NCBI RefSeq assembly: GCF_039541795.1
Contig: NZ_BAABGX010000002.1
Span: 682,001-746,000 of the forward strand
Direction: 5' to 3'
From: Nibribacter koreensis
GTDB lineage: Bacteria; Bacteroidota; Bacteroidia; Cytophagales; Hymenobacteraceae
Length of the DNA: 64,000 bases
The position numbers were made by a program, and so were the translations under genes. Below are positions 1 through 10,000 of this stretch, in pieces (position 1 is the stretch's first letter; each line of letters begins with the position of its first letter). Under the pieces are notes generated by a model. The model was not told the origin of the DNA. It ran no database searches and saw nothing but the letters and a program-made list of their open reading frames with translations.

Positions 1-1276
1 TTTTATCAGAGTCAGCCTGAGTTTTCGGCTCAATTGCATATCCAATTACTGGCTCTGGGAAGTCCATTGATTCCAAAACAATTTTCGCGTTTTGGTCACA
101 AAGAGTATCACCAGTTTTAATGTCTTTGAAACCTACAACTGCCCCAATATCTCCAGCACTTAGTCTTTCAATTTGGTTTTGCTTGTTGGCATGCATCTGG
201 AAGATACGTGAGATACGCTCTTTGTTATTAGAGCGGGTATTGTACACGTAAGATCCTGATTCTAACACACCTGAATAGGCGCGCACAAAGCATAAACGAC
301 CAACGTAAGGGTCAGTGGCAATTTTGAAGGCTAGGCCTGCAAATGGCTCACTCTCGCTTGGTTGACGTGTAACTTCTTCTCCTGTATCTGGATTGGTTCC
401 TACAATGTTTTCCTTGTCAAGCGGTGATGGGATAAGAGCCATCACATAGTCAAGCATTGTTTGTACGCCTTTGTTTTTAAAAGAAGAACCACATAGCATT
501 GGCACGATAGCCATGTCAATGGTTGCCTTACGAAGCGCTTCAATGATTTCAGCTTCTGTGATAGATGCTGGATCCTCAAAGTATTTCTCCATTAGAGCCT
601 CGTCGTAGTCGGCTACTGCCTCCAACAACTTCTCTCTGTATTCCTCAGCCTCTTCCAACATATCATCTGGAATTGGAACTTCGGTAAAGGTCATGCCTTT
701 ATCGTGCTCATTCCACTTGATACCTCTAAAGTTTACCAAGTCAACTACCCCTTCAAAGTTGTCCTCTGCACCAATTGGTAATTGAAGTGCTACGGCATTG
801 CTACCCAACATTTCTTTCACCTGCTTACAAACTCCTAAGAAGTCAGCACCAGAACGGTCCATTTTGTTAACGAAACCAATACGGGCAACTTTATAGTTAT
901 CAGCTAGTCTCCAGTTAGTCTCAGACTGTGGCTCAACACCATCTACCGCACTAAACAAGAATACTAGACCATCTAATACACGAAGGGAACGGTTTACCTC
1001 TACGGTAAAGTCAACGTGACCAGGTGTATCAATGATGTTGATGTGGTATTTCTCGCCTCTGTAGTCCCAGTTTACAGTAGTAGCGGCAGAGGTAATGGTG
1101 ATACCTCTTTCCTGCTCCTGCTCCATCCAGTCCATGGTGGCAGCTCCATCGTGTACCTCTCCTATTTTGTGGCTTACACCAGCATAGTAAAGGATACGCT
1201 CTGTAGTAGTGGTCTTACCGGCATCAATGTGCGCAGCAATACCTATGTTACGTGTGTATTTTAAATCCCGAGCCAT
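1..1276 (-). CDS. fusA: Elongation factor G (3' part cut by window edge)
   Basis: Translation GTPase that drives tRNA-mRNA translocation and, with RRF, ribosome recycling. Reading the minus strand from the ATG at 1276 gives MARDLKYTRNIGIAAHIDAG, the G1 loop AHIDAGKTT, the G3 motif DTPGH and the G4 motif NKMD, in the correct order for EF-G. The frame stays open to base 1, so about 425 N-terminal residues (G domain and start of domain II) are present and the C-terminal domains lie outside the window. It starts 3 nt after the rpsG stop, so it is the last visible gene of the rpsL-rpsG-fusA (str) operon. Not a broken gene, only truncated by the window. Confidence 0.97.
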   Translation of the reverse strand, partial: MARDLKYTRNIGIAAHIDAGKTTTTERILYYAGVSHKIGEVHDGAATMDWMEQEQERGITITSAATTVNWDYRGEKYHINIIDTPGHVDFTVEVNRSLRVLDGLVFLFSAVDGVEPQSETNWRLADNYKVARIGFVNKMDRSGADFLGVCKQVKEMLGSNAVALQLPIGAEDNFEGVVDLVNFRGIKWNEHDKGMTFTEVPIPDDMLEEAEEYREKLLEAVADYDEALMEKYFEDPASITEAEIIEALRKATIDMAIVPMLCGSSFKNKGVQTMLDYVMALIPSPLDKENIVGTNPDTGEEVTRQPSESEPFAGLAFKIATDPYVGRLCFVRAYSGVLESGSYVYNTRSNNKERISRIFQMHANKQNQIERLSAGDIGAVVGFKDIKTGDTLCDQNAKIVLESMDFPEPVIGYAIEPKTQADSDK

Positions 1277-1279
1277 TAA

Positions 1280-1747
1280 TTAGAATCTAAAGTGTGAGAA
1301 TGCCTTGTTGGCTTCCGCCATTCTGTGAGTATCGTCTTTCTTCTTCACAGCAGCACCTTCTCCTTTAGCTGCAGCGATGATCTCACCGGCTAATTTATCC
1401 ATCATTGTTTTCTCACCTCTCTTACGAGCGTAAGAAATCATCCATTTGATTCCGAGAGAAATCTTTCTATCCGGACGCACCTCAGTTGGTACCTGGAAAG
1501 TTGCACCACCTACACGGCGGCTTTTCACCTCTACACCTGGCATGATATTGTTCAATGCTTTTCTCCAGGTCTCAAGACCGCTCTCCTTAGTTCTTTTCTC
1601 AACTAAGTCGCAAGCATCGTAGAATATCTTGTATGCAGTACTCTTTTTACCGTCCACCATCATGTAATTCACAAATCTGGTAACTAGAGTCTCTTTGTAC
1701 TTAGGATCAGGAAGAAGAATTCTCTTCTTTGGTTTTGCTTTTCTCAT
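1280..1747 (-). CDS. rpsG: 30S ribosomal protein S7
   Basis: Primary 16S rRNA-binding protein of the small-subunit head, 155 aa, the usual length. The N-terminal MRKAKPKKRILLPDPKYKET and the central GVEVKSRRVGGATFQVP signature are typical of S7. It lies 14 nt downstream of rpsL and 3 nt upstream of fusA, so all three are one transcription unit. In other bacteria S7 represses this operon; no obvious S7 target could be read here. Confidence 0.98.
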   Translation of the reverse strand: MRKAKPKKRILLPDPKYKETLVTRFVNYMMVDGKKSTAYKIFYDACDLVEKRTKESGLETWRKALNNIMPGVEVKSRRVGGATFQVPTEVRPDRKISLGIKWMISYARKRGEKTMMDKLAGEIIAAAKGEGAAVKKKDDTHRMAEANKAFSHFRF

Positions 1748-1761
1748 TATCTAAATCCTTA

Positions 1762-2178
1762 TTATTTTTTCTTACCGCCTTTACCTGCTGCAGCCGCTGG
1801 CTGACCTGGCTTAGGACGCTTAGCTCCGTACTTAGAACGGGACTGTAGACGACCGTTTACACCAGCTGTATCCAATGCACCACGGATGATGTGATATCTT
1901 ACACCTGGTAAGTCTTTCACACGACCACCTCTGATTAACACAATAGAGTGCTCCTGTAGGTTGTGGCCTTCACCAGGGATATAAGCATTGACTTCTTTGC
2001 CGTTTGTCAAACGCACACGAGCCACTTTTCTCATTGCTGAGTTTGGCTTCTTAGGTGTGGTTGTGTAAACGCGTGTACACACGCCACGTCTCTGCGGACA
2101 TGAGTCAAGGGCTGGGGATTTAGACTTAGATGTTAGTTTCTCTCTTCCCTTTCTTACTAATTGTTGTATAGTAGGCAT
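1762..2178 (-). CDS. rpsL: 30S ribosomal protein S12
   Basis: Decoding-centre protein of the 30S subunit, 138 aa. The N-terminus MPTIQQLVRKGRE and the conserved loop TTPKKPNSAMRK (the region carrying the streptomycin-related lysine) are intact. A C-terminal Ala/Gly/Lys-rich tail of about 15 residues lengthens it relative to the E. coli protein, as is common in Bacteroidota. First gene of the str operon; the promoter immediately upstream (2223-2254) is one of the best matches in the window. Confidence 0.98.
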   Translation of the reverse strand: MPTIQQLVRKGREKLTSKSKSPALDSCPQRRGVCTRVYTTTPKKPNSAMRKVARVRLTNGKEVNAYIPGEGHNLQEHSIVLIRGGRVKDLPGVRYHIIRGALDTAGVNGRLQSRSKYGAKRPKPGQPAAAAGKGGKKK

Positions 2179-2222
2179 TTACTAACTTTTTAAACTGATT
2201 TCTCTCTTCAAAAAATGGTTTG

Positions 2223-2254
2223 CAAAGGTATAAATTTTGCTTTGCAAATTCAAA
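2223..2254 (-). promoter_or_regulatory. Promoter of the rpsL-rpsG-fusA operon
   Basis: On the minus strand a -33 box TTTG (2251-2254) is followed by exactly 20 nt and a -7 box TACCTTTG (2223-2230). This matches the Bacteroidota housekeeping consensus TTTG-N19/20-TAnnTTTG. The rpsL ATG begins at 2178, giving a leader of roughly 40 nt. It implies the str genes can be transcribed independently of the upstream rpoBC unit. Confidence 0.8.
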
Positions 2255-2280
2255 GTTTTAATTCACTTATTATTAATGGC

Positions 2281-2595
2281 TTAGGCTTCGCCTATGGTTC
2301 CGCCAAAGTTTAGAGGAAAGCTGGGGGCTTCCTGCGTCTGCTTTATGCCCCCAAAACTCTCTTCATACTTTTGGATGTTTTCCTCCAAAGCAGCCAAGAA
2401 ACGCTTGGCATGCTCTGGAGTAATCACCACTCTTGCTTTTACTTTGGCTTTCGGAATTCCGGGCATCAAGCGGATAAAGTCAATCACAAATTCACTATGT
2501 GAATGGGCAATCATGGCTAAATTAGCGTACTGCCCTTCTGCAATCTCCTCTGTCAGCTCAATGTTTATCTGACTTTGCTGTTCCGTCGCGGCCAT
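2281..2595 (-). CDS. DUF3467 family protein
   Basis: Small 104-aa protein of unknown function. The segment INIELTEEIAEGQYANLAMI followed by HSHSEFVIDFIRLMPGIPKAKVKARVVITPEHAKRF (shown in pieces) is diagnostic of DUF3467, a family common in Bacteroidota. No signal peptide or membrane segment. It starts only 3 nt after the rpoC stop, so it is translationally close to RNA polymerase and probably co-transcribed. The position next to rpoC suggests, but does not show, a role linked to transcription or ribosome biogenesis. Confidence 0.9.
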   Translation of the reverse strand: MAATEQQSQINIELTEEIAEGQYANLAMIAHSHSEFVIDFIRLMPGIPKAKVKARVVITPEHAKRFLAALEENIQKYEESFGGIKQTQEAPSFPLNFGGTIGEA

Positions 2596-2598
2596 CTC

Positions 2599-5500
2599 TT
2601 ACTTCTCCTGCAATTCGCCTTGCTTAGATTTTACACCTGCTTGTCTGCTGGCGGTTAGAGCTTCATACTCATCCTTGGATCCAACAATCAATTTAGTGTA
2701 CTCTCTAAGTCCGGTACCTGCCGGGATCAAGTGACCCACGATTACGTTTTCTTTCAAGCCTAACAACTCATCCGCCTTTCCTTTGATAGCTGCTTCGCTC
2801 AATACCTTAGTGGTCTCCTGGAAGGATGCCGCTGAGATAAAGCTTTGCGTACCTAGGGATGCTTGGGTGATACCTTGCAAGGTTGGTCTTGAAACTGCTG
2901 GCTGCGCATCACGCACTGTTACAATTCTAAGGTCACGACGCTTCAAACTGGAGTTCTCATCTCGCAGACGACGAGCGGTTACAATCATACCTGGTTTCAT
3001 GGCTGTTGAGTCTCCTGCATCCTCCACTACTTTCATGTCAATGATCATATCATTCTCTTCCATGAACGTTACTTTGTCCACTGTCTGGTTCTCTAGGAAG
3101 CTTGTATCACCTGGGTCAAGAACGTTCACTTTCTGCATCATCTGACGAACCACTACTTCAATGTGCTTGTCATTGATCTTCACACCTTGCAAGCGGTATA
3201 CCTCTTGAATTTCGTTCACTAAGTATTCCTGCACGGCGCCTGGTCCCTGTATGTTCAAGATATCGTTTGGAGTGATGGCACCATCAGACAATGGAACACC
3301 GGCACGCACAAAGTCATTGTCCTGTACTAGGATGTGCTTGGAAAGAGGCACCATGTACTTCTTCTTCACGCCGTCCTTAGACTCAATATAAATCTCGCGG
3401 TTACCGCGCTTTATACCGCCATAGGTTACCACACCGTCAATCTCACTCACTACTGCTGGGTTAGACGGGTTACGTGCCTCAAAGAGCTCCGTAACGCGTG
3501 GCAGACCACCTGTAATGTCGCGGGTCTTACCAATAGCACGAGGGATCTTAGCCACAATCTGACCAGCGTTGATTTTCTGGCCATCCTCTACCGTGATGTG
3601 GGCACCTACTGGAATGTTGTAACCTTTCGGCTCACCATTGGCAGGGTTCACGACGATAGCAGGGTTTTTGGTTTTATCCTTCGTCTCAATGATAACCTTC
3701 TCACGGTGACCAGTCTGCTCATCTGACTCCTCACGGTAGGTGATACCTTCCACTATGGAATCATACTCAATAGACCCGTCAAACTCTGACAAGATAACCG
3801 CGTTGTATGGATCCCAGTTACATAGCTCATCGCCTTTGGCAACCTCTTGTCCTTCATCCACTACTAAGAATGAACCATAAGGAACGTGGTTACTGATCAA
3901 CAACTTGCCTGTGTTAGGATCCACTACTTTCACTTCACCAGAGCGTCCCATTACCACTTTCACGCGGTCACCTTCGGCATTGGTAGTATCAATAGTTCTA
4001 ACGTCTTCAAACTCAATCTTACCGTTGAACTTGGCACGAATGGCTGCATCTACCGCAATGTTAGAGGCAGTACCACCCACGTGGAAAGTACGAAGGGTCA
4101 ACTGCGTACCTGGCTCACCAATGGACTGTGCGGCAATTACCCCAACAGCTTCCCCTTTCTGCACCATTTTACCGGTTGACAAGTTGCGGCCATAGCACTT
4201 GGCACAGATTCCGCGTTTCGTCTCGCAGGTTAATACTGAACGAATCTCAACGGCTTCAATGGCCGTTCCTTCAATGATCTTGGCTACCTCCTCGGTGATT
4301 TCATTACCAGACTCAAGGATGATCTCATTGGTGTGCGGGTTCACGATGTCATGAACGTTCACACGACCCAAGATACGCTCAGATAGAGACTCAACGATGT
4401 CTTCATTGTCTTTCAAGGCGCTCACCTCAAGACCACGCAAAGTACCACAGTCAGGTTCATTCACGATCACGTCTTGGGAAACGTCTACCAGACGACGAGT
4501 CAAGTAACCCGCATCTGCCGTTTTCAAGGCCGTATCCGCTAGACCTTTACGAGCACCGTGGGTAGAGATGAAGTACTCAATTACATCCAGACCTTCTTTA
4601 AAGTTAGATAGAATTGGGTTTTCAATGATCTCCCCTACGGATCCTTGCAATGACTTTTGTGGCTTGGCCATCAAACCTCTCATACCCCCCAGCTGACGGA
4701 TCTGCTCTCTAGAACCACGGGCTCCGGAGTGCATCATCATGAAGATGGAGTTGAAACCTTGATCGTCTTTCTCAAGACGGCTCATCAATGTTTCTGTGAT
4801 TTGGTTGTTGATACGTGTCCAGATGTCAATTACTTGGTTGTAACGCTCATTGTCCGTGATAAGACCCATTGAGTAGTTAGCCCATACAGCATCCACATCT
4901 TTCTTAGCCTCAGCTACCAAGATGTCTTTCTCTTTAGGGATCACAATGTCACCAAGACCCATGGACAGACCGCCTTTGTAAGCAGACTGGAATCCTAGGG
5001 TTTTGATATCATCCAGGAATTGAGCCGTTCTGGCCATTCCTGTCACCTTGAACACACGAGAGATGATTTGCTGTAGCTTCTTCTTGGTAAGAAGTTCGTC
5101 TACATAGCCTACCGCCTCTGGTACCAACTGGTTAAAGAGAACTCTACCAGCAACCGTCTCAATTAACTGGGTAGTTAATTCTCCGTTTTCGCCGGCAACT
5201 TTCGCTCTAACTTTGATATAAGCCTGCTTAGACAATCTGCCTTCATTGATGGCAATAATTACCTCTTCAGCGCTATAGAATGACATACCCTCGCCTTGGA
5301 TCTTCTCCTTCTCGGTGGTACGCTTTCCTTTGGTTACGTAATACAGACCCAATACCATGTCCTGAGAAGGTACCGCAATTGGAGCACCGTTGGCAGGGTT
5401 CAAGATATTATGGGCAGCTAGCATCAACATTGAGGCTTCCAAAACAGCTGCCGGTCCTAGTGGAACGTGCACCGCCATCTGGTCACCGTCAAAGTCAGCG

Positions 5501-6915
5501 TTGAAGGCCGTACACACTAGTGGGTGTAATTGGATTGCTTTTCCTTCAATCAGCTTTGGCTGGAACGCCTGGATACCTAATCTGTGGAGTGTAGGAGCAC
5601 GGTTCAGAAGAACTGGGTGACCTTTCAACACGTTCTCCAGGATATCCCAAACTACTGGATCTTTTCTGTCTACAATTTTCTTGGCAGACTTTACCGTCTT
5701 CACAATACCGCGCTCAATAAGCTTACGGATGATGAACGGTTTGAAAAGCTCAGCCGCCATGTTCTTAGGCAGACCACACTCATGCAGTTTCAACTCTGGT
5801 CCTACTACAATTACAGAACGGCCAGAATAATCCACACGCTTACCAAGCAAGTTTTGACGGAAACGTCCTTGCTTACCTTTCAGCATGTCAGAAAGTGACT
5901 TCAAGGCGCGGTTACCTTCTGCTCTAACAGCGTTCACTTTACGTGAGTTGTCAAACAGGGAATCCACTGCCTCTTGTAGCATACGCTTCTCATTCCGTAG
6001 AATAACCTCTGGCGCTTTGATCTCGATCAAACGCTTAAGACGGTTGTTACGGATAATAACGCGACGGTATAAGTCGTTCAAATCTGAGGTTGCGAAACGA
6101 CCGCCATCCAAAGGAACCAATGGGCGCAATTCTGGTGGAATCACGGGCACCATGCGGATCACCATCCACTCAGGCTTGTTTTCAATTCTAGTAGATGCGT
6201 CACGGAATGCCTCAACTACGCGAAGGCGCTTCAAAGCATCTGCCTTACGCTGCTGAGAAGTCTCATGCGCGGCAGAGTAACGCAAATCATAAGATAGGTC
6301 ATCTAAGCTGATGCGCTCCAACAACATTTGTAATGCCTCGGCACCCATTCTCGCGATGAACTTGTTTGGATCATGGTTGTCCAACATCTGGTTCTCACGA
6401 GGCAGCTTGTCAATCATATCCAGGTACTCGTCCTCAGTTAAGAAGTCCAGCGTGTTCACACCGTCTTCTGCCAAGATACCTGGCTGAATCACTACATACC
6501 GCTCATAGTAAATGATCTGATCCAATTTCTTGGTTGGCAGACCCAATAAGTAACCAATTTTATTTGGCAATGACTTGAAGTACCAGATATGTGCTACCGG
6601 TACTACTAATTCAATATGGCCCATGCGCTCACGACGCACTTTTTTCTCAGTTACTTCAACTCCGCAACGGTCACAGATAATCCCTTTGTAACGGATTCTC
6701 TTGTATTTACCGCAGTGGCACTCCCAATCCTTCACTGGTCCGAAAATACGCTCGCAGAACAAACCACCCATCTCAGGCTTGTAGGTTCTGTAGTTGATCG
6801 TTTCCGGCTTAGTCACCTCTCCGTTTGATCTCTCCAGGATTGATTCTGGAGAGGCCAAGCTGATGGTTACTTTAGAGAAGTCTTGAACTAACTTTTTATT
6901 TCTTGCTAACGCCAT
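2599..6915 (-). CDS. rpoC: DNA-directed RNA polymerase subunit beta'
   Basis: Largest RNA polymerase subunit, 1438 aa. Visible landmarks: N-terminal zinc ribbon (CHCGKYKRIRYKGIICDRCG, near residue 66), the catalytic magnesium loop NADFDGDQMAVHVPL near residue 470, the bridge-helix/trigger-loop region, and a second zinc site (CETKRGICAKCYGRNL). The length exceeds E. coli beta' by about 30 residues. It follows rpoB after a 124-nt gap that contains a strong hairpin (6973-7027), and precedes DUF3467 by 3 nt. The ATG at 6915 gives the usual MALARNKKLVQDF N-terminus. Confidence 0.99.
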   Translation of the reverse strand: MALARNKKLVQDFSKVTISLASPESILERSNGEVTKPETINYRTYKPEMGGLFCERIFGPVKDWECHCGKYKRIRYKGIICDRCGVEVTEKKVRRERMGHIELVVPVAHIWYFKSLPNKIGYLLGLPTKKLDQIIYYERYVVIQPGILAEDGVNTLDFLTEDEYLDMIDKLPRENQMLDNHDPNKFIARMGAEALQMLLERISLDDLSYDLRYSAAHETSQQRKADALKRLRVVEAFRDASTRIENKPEWMVIRMVPVIPPELRPLVPLDGGRFATSDLNDLYRRVIIRNNRLKRLIEIKAPEVILRNEKRMLQEAVDSLFDNSRKVNAVRAEGNRALKSLSDMLKGKQGRFRQNLLGKRVDYSGRSVIVVGPELKLHECGLPKNMAAELFKPFIIRKLIERGIVKTVKSAKKIVDRKDPVVWDILENVLKGHPVLLNRAPTLHRLGIQAFQPKLIEGKAIQLHPLVCTAFNADFDGDQMAVHVPLGPAAVLEASMLMLAAHNILNPANGAPIAVPSQDMVLGLYYVTKGKRTTEKEKIQGEGMSFYSAEEVIIAINEGRLSKQAYIKVRAKVAGENGELTTQLIETVAGRVLFNQLVPEAVGYVDELLTKKKLQQIISRVFKVTGMARTAQFLDDIKTLGFQSAYKGGLSMGLGDIVIPKEKDILVAEAKKDVDAVWANYSMGLITDNERYNQVIDIWTRINNQITETLMSRLEKDDQGFNSIFMMMHSGARGSREQIRQLGGMRGLMAKPQKSLQGSVGEIIENPILSNFKEGLDVIEYFISTHGARKGLADTALKTADAGYLTRRLVDVSQDVIVNEPDCGTLRGLEVSALKDNEDIVESLSERILGRVNVHDIVNPHTNEIILESGNEITEEVAKIIEGTAIEAVEIRSVLTCETKRGICAKCYGRNLSTGKMVQKGEAVGVIAAQSIGEPGTQLTLRTFHVGGTASNIAVDAAIRAKFNGKIEFEDVRTIDTTNAEGDRVKVVMGRSGEVKVVDPNTGKLLISNHVPYGSFLVVDEGQEVAKGDELCNWDPYNAVILSEFDGSIEYDSIVEGITYREESDEQTGHREKVIIETKDKTKNPAIVVNPANGEPKGYNIPVGAHITVEDGQKINAGQIVAKIPRAIGKTRDITGGLPRVTELFEARNPSNPAVVSEIDGVVTYGGIKRGNREIYIESKDGVKKKYMVPLSKHILVQDNDFVRAGVPLSDGAITPNDILNIQGPGAVQEYLVNEIQEVYRLQGVKINDKHIEVVVRQMMQKVNVLDPGDTSFLENQTVDKVTFMEENDMIIDMKVVEDAGDSTAMKPGMIVTARRLRDENSSLKRRDLRIVTVRDAQPAVSRPTLQGITQASLGTQSFISAASFQETTKVLSEAAIKGKADELLGLKENVIVGHLIPAGTGLREYTKLIVGSKDEYEALTASRQAGVKSKQGELQEK

Positions 6916-6972
6916 GTTATGTGTTGCTAGATATGTAAAACTCCTATTTGTTCTTAAGGCATTTAATGTGAG

Positions 6973-7027
6973 TTAAGGAGACTCCAGAAAGAGCCGTTTT
7001 TGGCCTCTTTTTCTGAAATCTCCTTAA
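6973..7027 (-). repeat. rpoB-rpoC intergenic hairpin built on half of the 38-bp palindrome
   Basis: An inverted repeat with outer arms TTAAGGAGA/TCTCCTTAA and inner arms CCAGAAAGAGCC/GGCCTCTTTTTCTG (imperfect) around GTTTTT. From 6995 the plus strand reads CGTTTTTGGCCTCTTTTTCT, the left arm of the dispersed 38-bp repeat; the usual right arm is absent and a different hairpin has formed instead. In the gene direction (minus) it lies between the rpoB stop and the rpoC start and could affect relative rpoC expression or mRNA processing. Function is inference. Confidence 0.6.
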
Positions 7028-7039
7028 AACTGTATCACA

Positions 7040-10000
7040 TTAGTCCAGCGTAATCTCTAGGGCCAAGCCTCTGAGTTCGTGAATCAACACGTTGAACGAC
7101 TCAGGGATATTTGGCTTAGGCAACACGTCTCCTTTTACAATGGCTTCATAGGCCTTTGCACGACCAATCACGTCATCAGACTTCACGGTCAGGATTTCTT
7201 GCAGAACGTTGGCGGCACCGAAGGCCTCCAATGCCCACACCTCCATCTCACCAAAACGCTGACCACCAAACTGGGCTTTACCACCCAATGGCTGTTGCGT
7301 GATCAATGAGTATGGTCCGATAGAACGGGCGTGCATCTTATCATCTACCAAGTGACCAAGTTTCAGCATGTAAATCACACCAACGGTTACTGGTTGATCG
7401 AAACGATCTCCGCTCAAACCATCGTATAGATAGGTACGGCCATATACTGGAACGCCTGCTTCTTTCAACTCAGCAGATACTTCTTCTTCAGAAGCACCGT
7501 CAAAGATTGGCGTAGCGTACTTGCGTCCTAATTTCAGACCAGCCCAACCTAATACGGTCTCGTAAATCTGACCGATGTTCATCCTAGATGGTACCCCAAG
7601 TGGGTTCAATACGATGTCCATTGGTGTTCCATCTTCCAAGAATGGCATGTCTTCATCACGCACGATACGAGCGACAACCCCCTTGTTACCGTGACGGCCT
7701 GCCATCTTATCACCTACTTTTAGCTTACGCTTCTTGGCAATATAAACTTTGGCCAACTGTACGATACCAGCTGGTAACTCATCACCAACCTCAAGAGTGA
7801 AGCGATCGCGCTTGAAGCGAGCAGAAATAGTGTTGCGGCGCTTAGAGTAGTTCTTCACTAGCTCCAACAACATCTTGTTTGTCTGCTCATCTGCCGTCCA
7901 TCCTTCTAGGATCAGATCCTTAAAGATGTTCACTTCCTCGGCTACGGCGTAGTTGCTTTCGTCCTTGTAAGGGTTTTTGTCAGGGAAAAGACCTTCGGTG
8001 ATGTTCTTCTTGTTGAACTTGGCACCTTTGGCAATCATCTCGTCTCCGAAACGGTGACGAACGCCCTGGCTGGTTTTTCCTTCAAGCAATGCAATCAGCT
8101 TTTCTACCATGATGGTCTTCACGGCTTTCAGTTCGCTGTTGTATTTCACCTTCAGGTCTTCTACTTCCTTCTTAGACTTGGCCCGTAGGTTTTTGTCTTT
8201 CTTAGGACGAGAGAAGAGTTTCGTTTCGATTACAACACCATTCAACGATGGCGGCGCTTTCAAAGAGGCATCTTTCACATCGCCGGCTTTGTCACCGAAG
8301 ATGGCACGAAGAAGTTTCTCTTCTGGTGTTGGATCAGTCTCTCCCTTGGGAGTGATTTTTCCAATCAAGATATCCCCTTCACGTACCTCGGCACCAATTC
8401 TGATGATACCGTTCTCATCCAGGTTACGAACTGCTTCTTCGCTCACGTTCGGGATCTCAGAGGTTAATTCCTCTTCGCCACGCTTCGTCTCACGAACTTC
8501 CAGTTCAAACTCCTCAATGTGAATAGAGGTGAAGATGTCATCTCTCACTACACGCTCAGAGATTACAATCGCATCCTCAAAGTTGTATCCTTGCCAAGGC
8601 ATGAACGCAACTTGTAAGTTTCTTCCCAAAGCAAGTTCGCCTTGGTTAGTAGCATATCCTTCGCATAACGGCTGACCTTTTGTTACCTTCTCTCCTTTTT
8701 TAACCAAAGGAGTTAAGTTGATACAGGTATCCTGGTTGGTACGACGGAATTTAATCAAGTCATAGGTTACATACTCAGCGTCAAAGCTAATGAGCTTCTC
8801 AATGTCGCTTAGGTCGTAACGGATGATGATTCTGTCTGCATCAACAAAGTGAACCTCACCTTCGCCTTCGGCTCGAACCAATGCTCTGGAGTCCAGAGCG
8901 GCTCTGCCTTCTAGACCAGTTCCTACAATTGGAGCCTGTGGCTTCACCAAAGGAACTGCCTGGCGCTGCATGTTAGATCCCATCAAGGCACGGTTAGCAT
9001 CATCATGCTCCAAGAAAGGAATCAATGAGGCGGCCACCGACACGATTTGGTTAGGAGCAACGTCCATGTAGGTATAGCGCTCTGGCTCTACCACTGGGAA
9101 GTCACCTTCAAAACGGCCTTTTACTTTATCGTTTACGAAGTTACCTTCTTCATCAATTCGGGCATTTGCCTGTGCAATGTGGTGGGTATCTTCTTCTTCA
9201 GCTGTCAGGTATTTCACAGTAGACGTCACATCCACTTTACCGTTCACCACATTTCTGTAAGGTGTCTCAATAAAGCCCATGCTGTTTACACGTGCGTGCA
9301 CACACAGAGAAGAAATCAAACCAATGTTTGGTCCCTCTGGTGTTTCAATAGTACAAAGACGACCGTAGTGGGTGTAGTGAACGTCACGAACCTCAAAACC
9401 GGCACGCTCTCTGGATAGACCTCCTGGCCCTAGTGCAGATACTCTACGCTTATGCGTGATTTCTGCCAGAGGGTTGGTCTGGTCCATGAACTGAGAAAGC
9501 TGGTTGGTACCAAAGAAAGAGTTAATCACAGAAGACAATGTTCTGGCGTTGATCAAATCTACTGGCTTGAATTCCTCATTGTCACGCACGTTCATACGCT
9601 CCTTGATGGTTCTTGCCATACGGGCAAGACCTACACCAAACTGCGCATACAACTGCTCACCAACGGTTCTTACTCTACGGTTACTTAAGTGGTCAATATC
9701 ATCCACTACCGCACGTGAGTTAATCAAACCAATCAGGTACTTCACAATTAGAACAATGTCCTCATTGGTCAATACCTTGGCTTCCCAGTTTTTGTCAAGA
9801 CCTAGTTTCTTGTTGATTCTATAACGACCAACATCTCCTAAGTCATAACGCTTATCACTGAAGAACAACTTCTGGATGATATCTCTTGCCGTCTCAACGT
9901 CTGGCGCCTCTGTGTTACGCAACTGGCGGTAGATTTGCTCTACGGCTTCTTGCTCAGAGTTAGAGTTATCTTTCTGAAGGGTGTTGTAGATGATGGTGTA

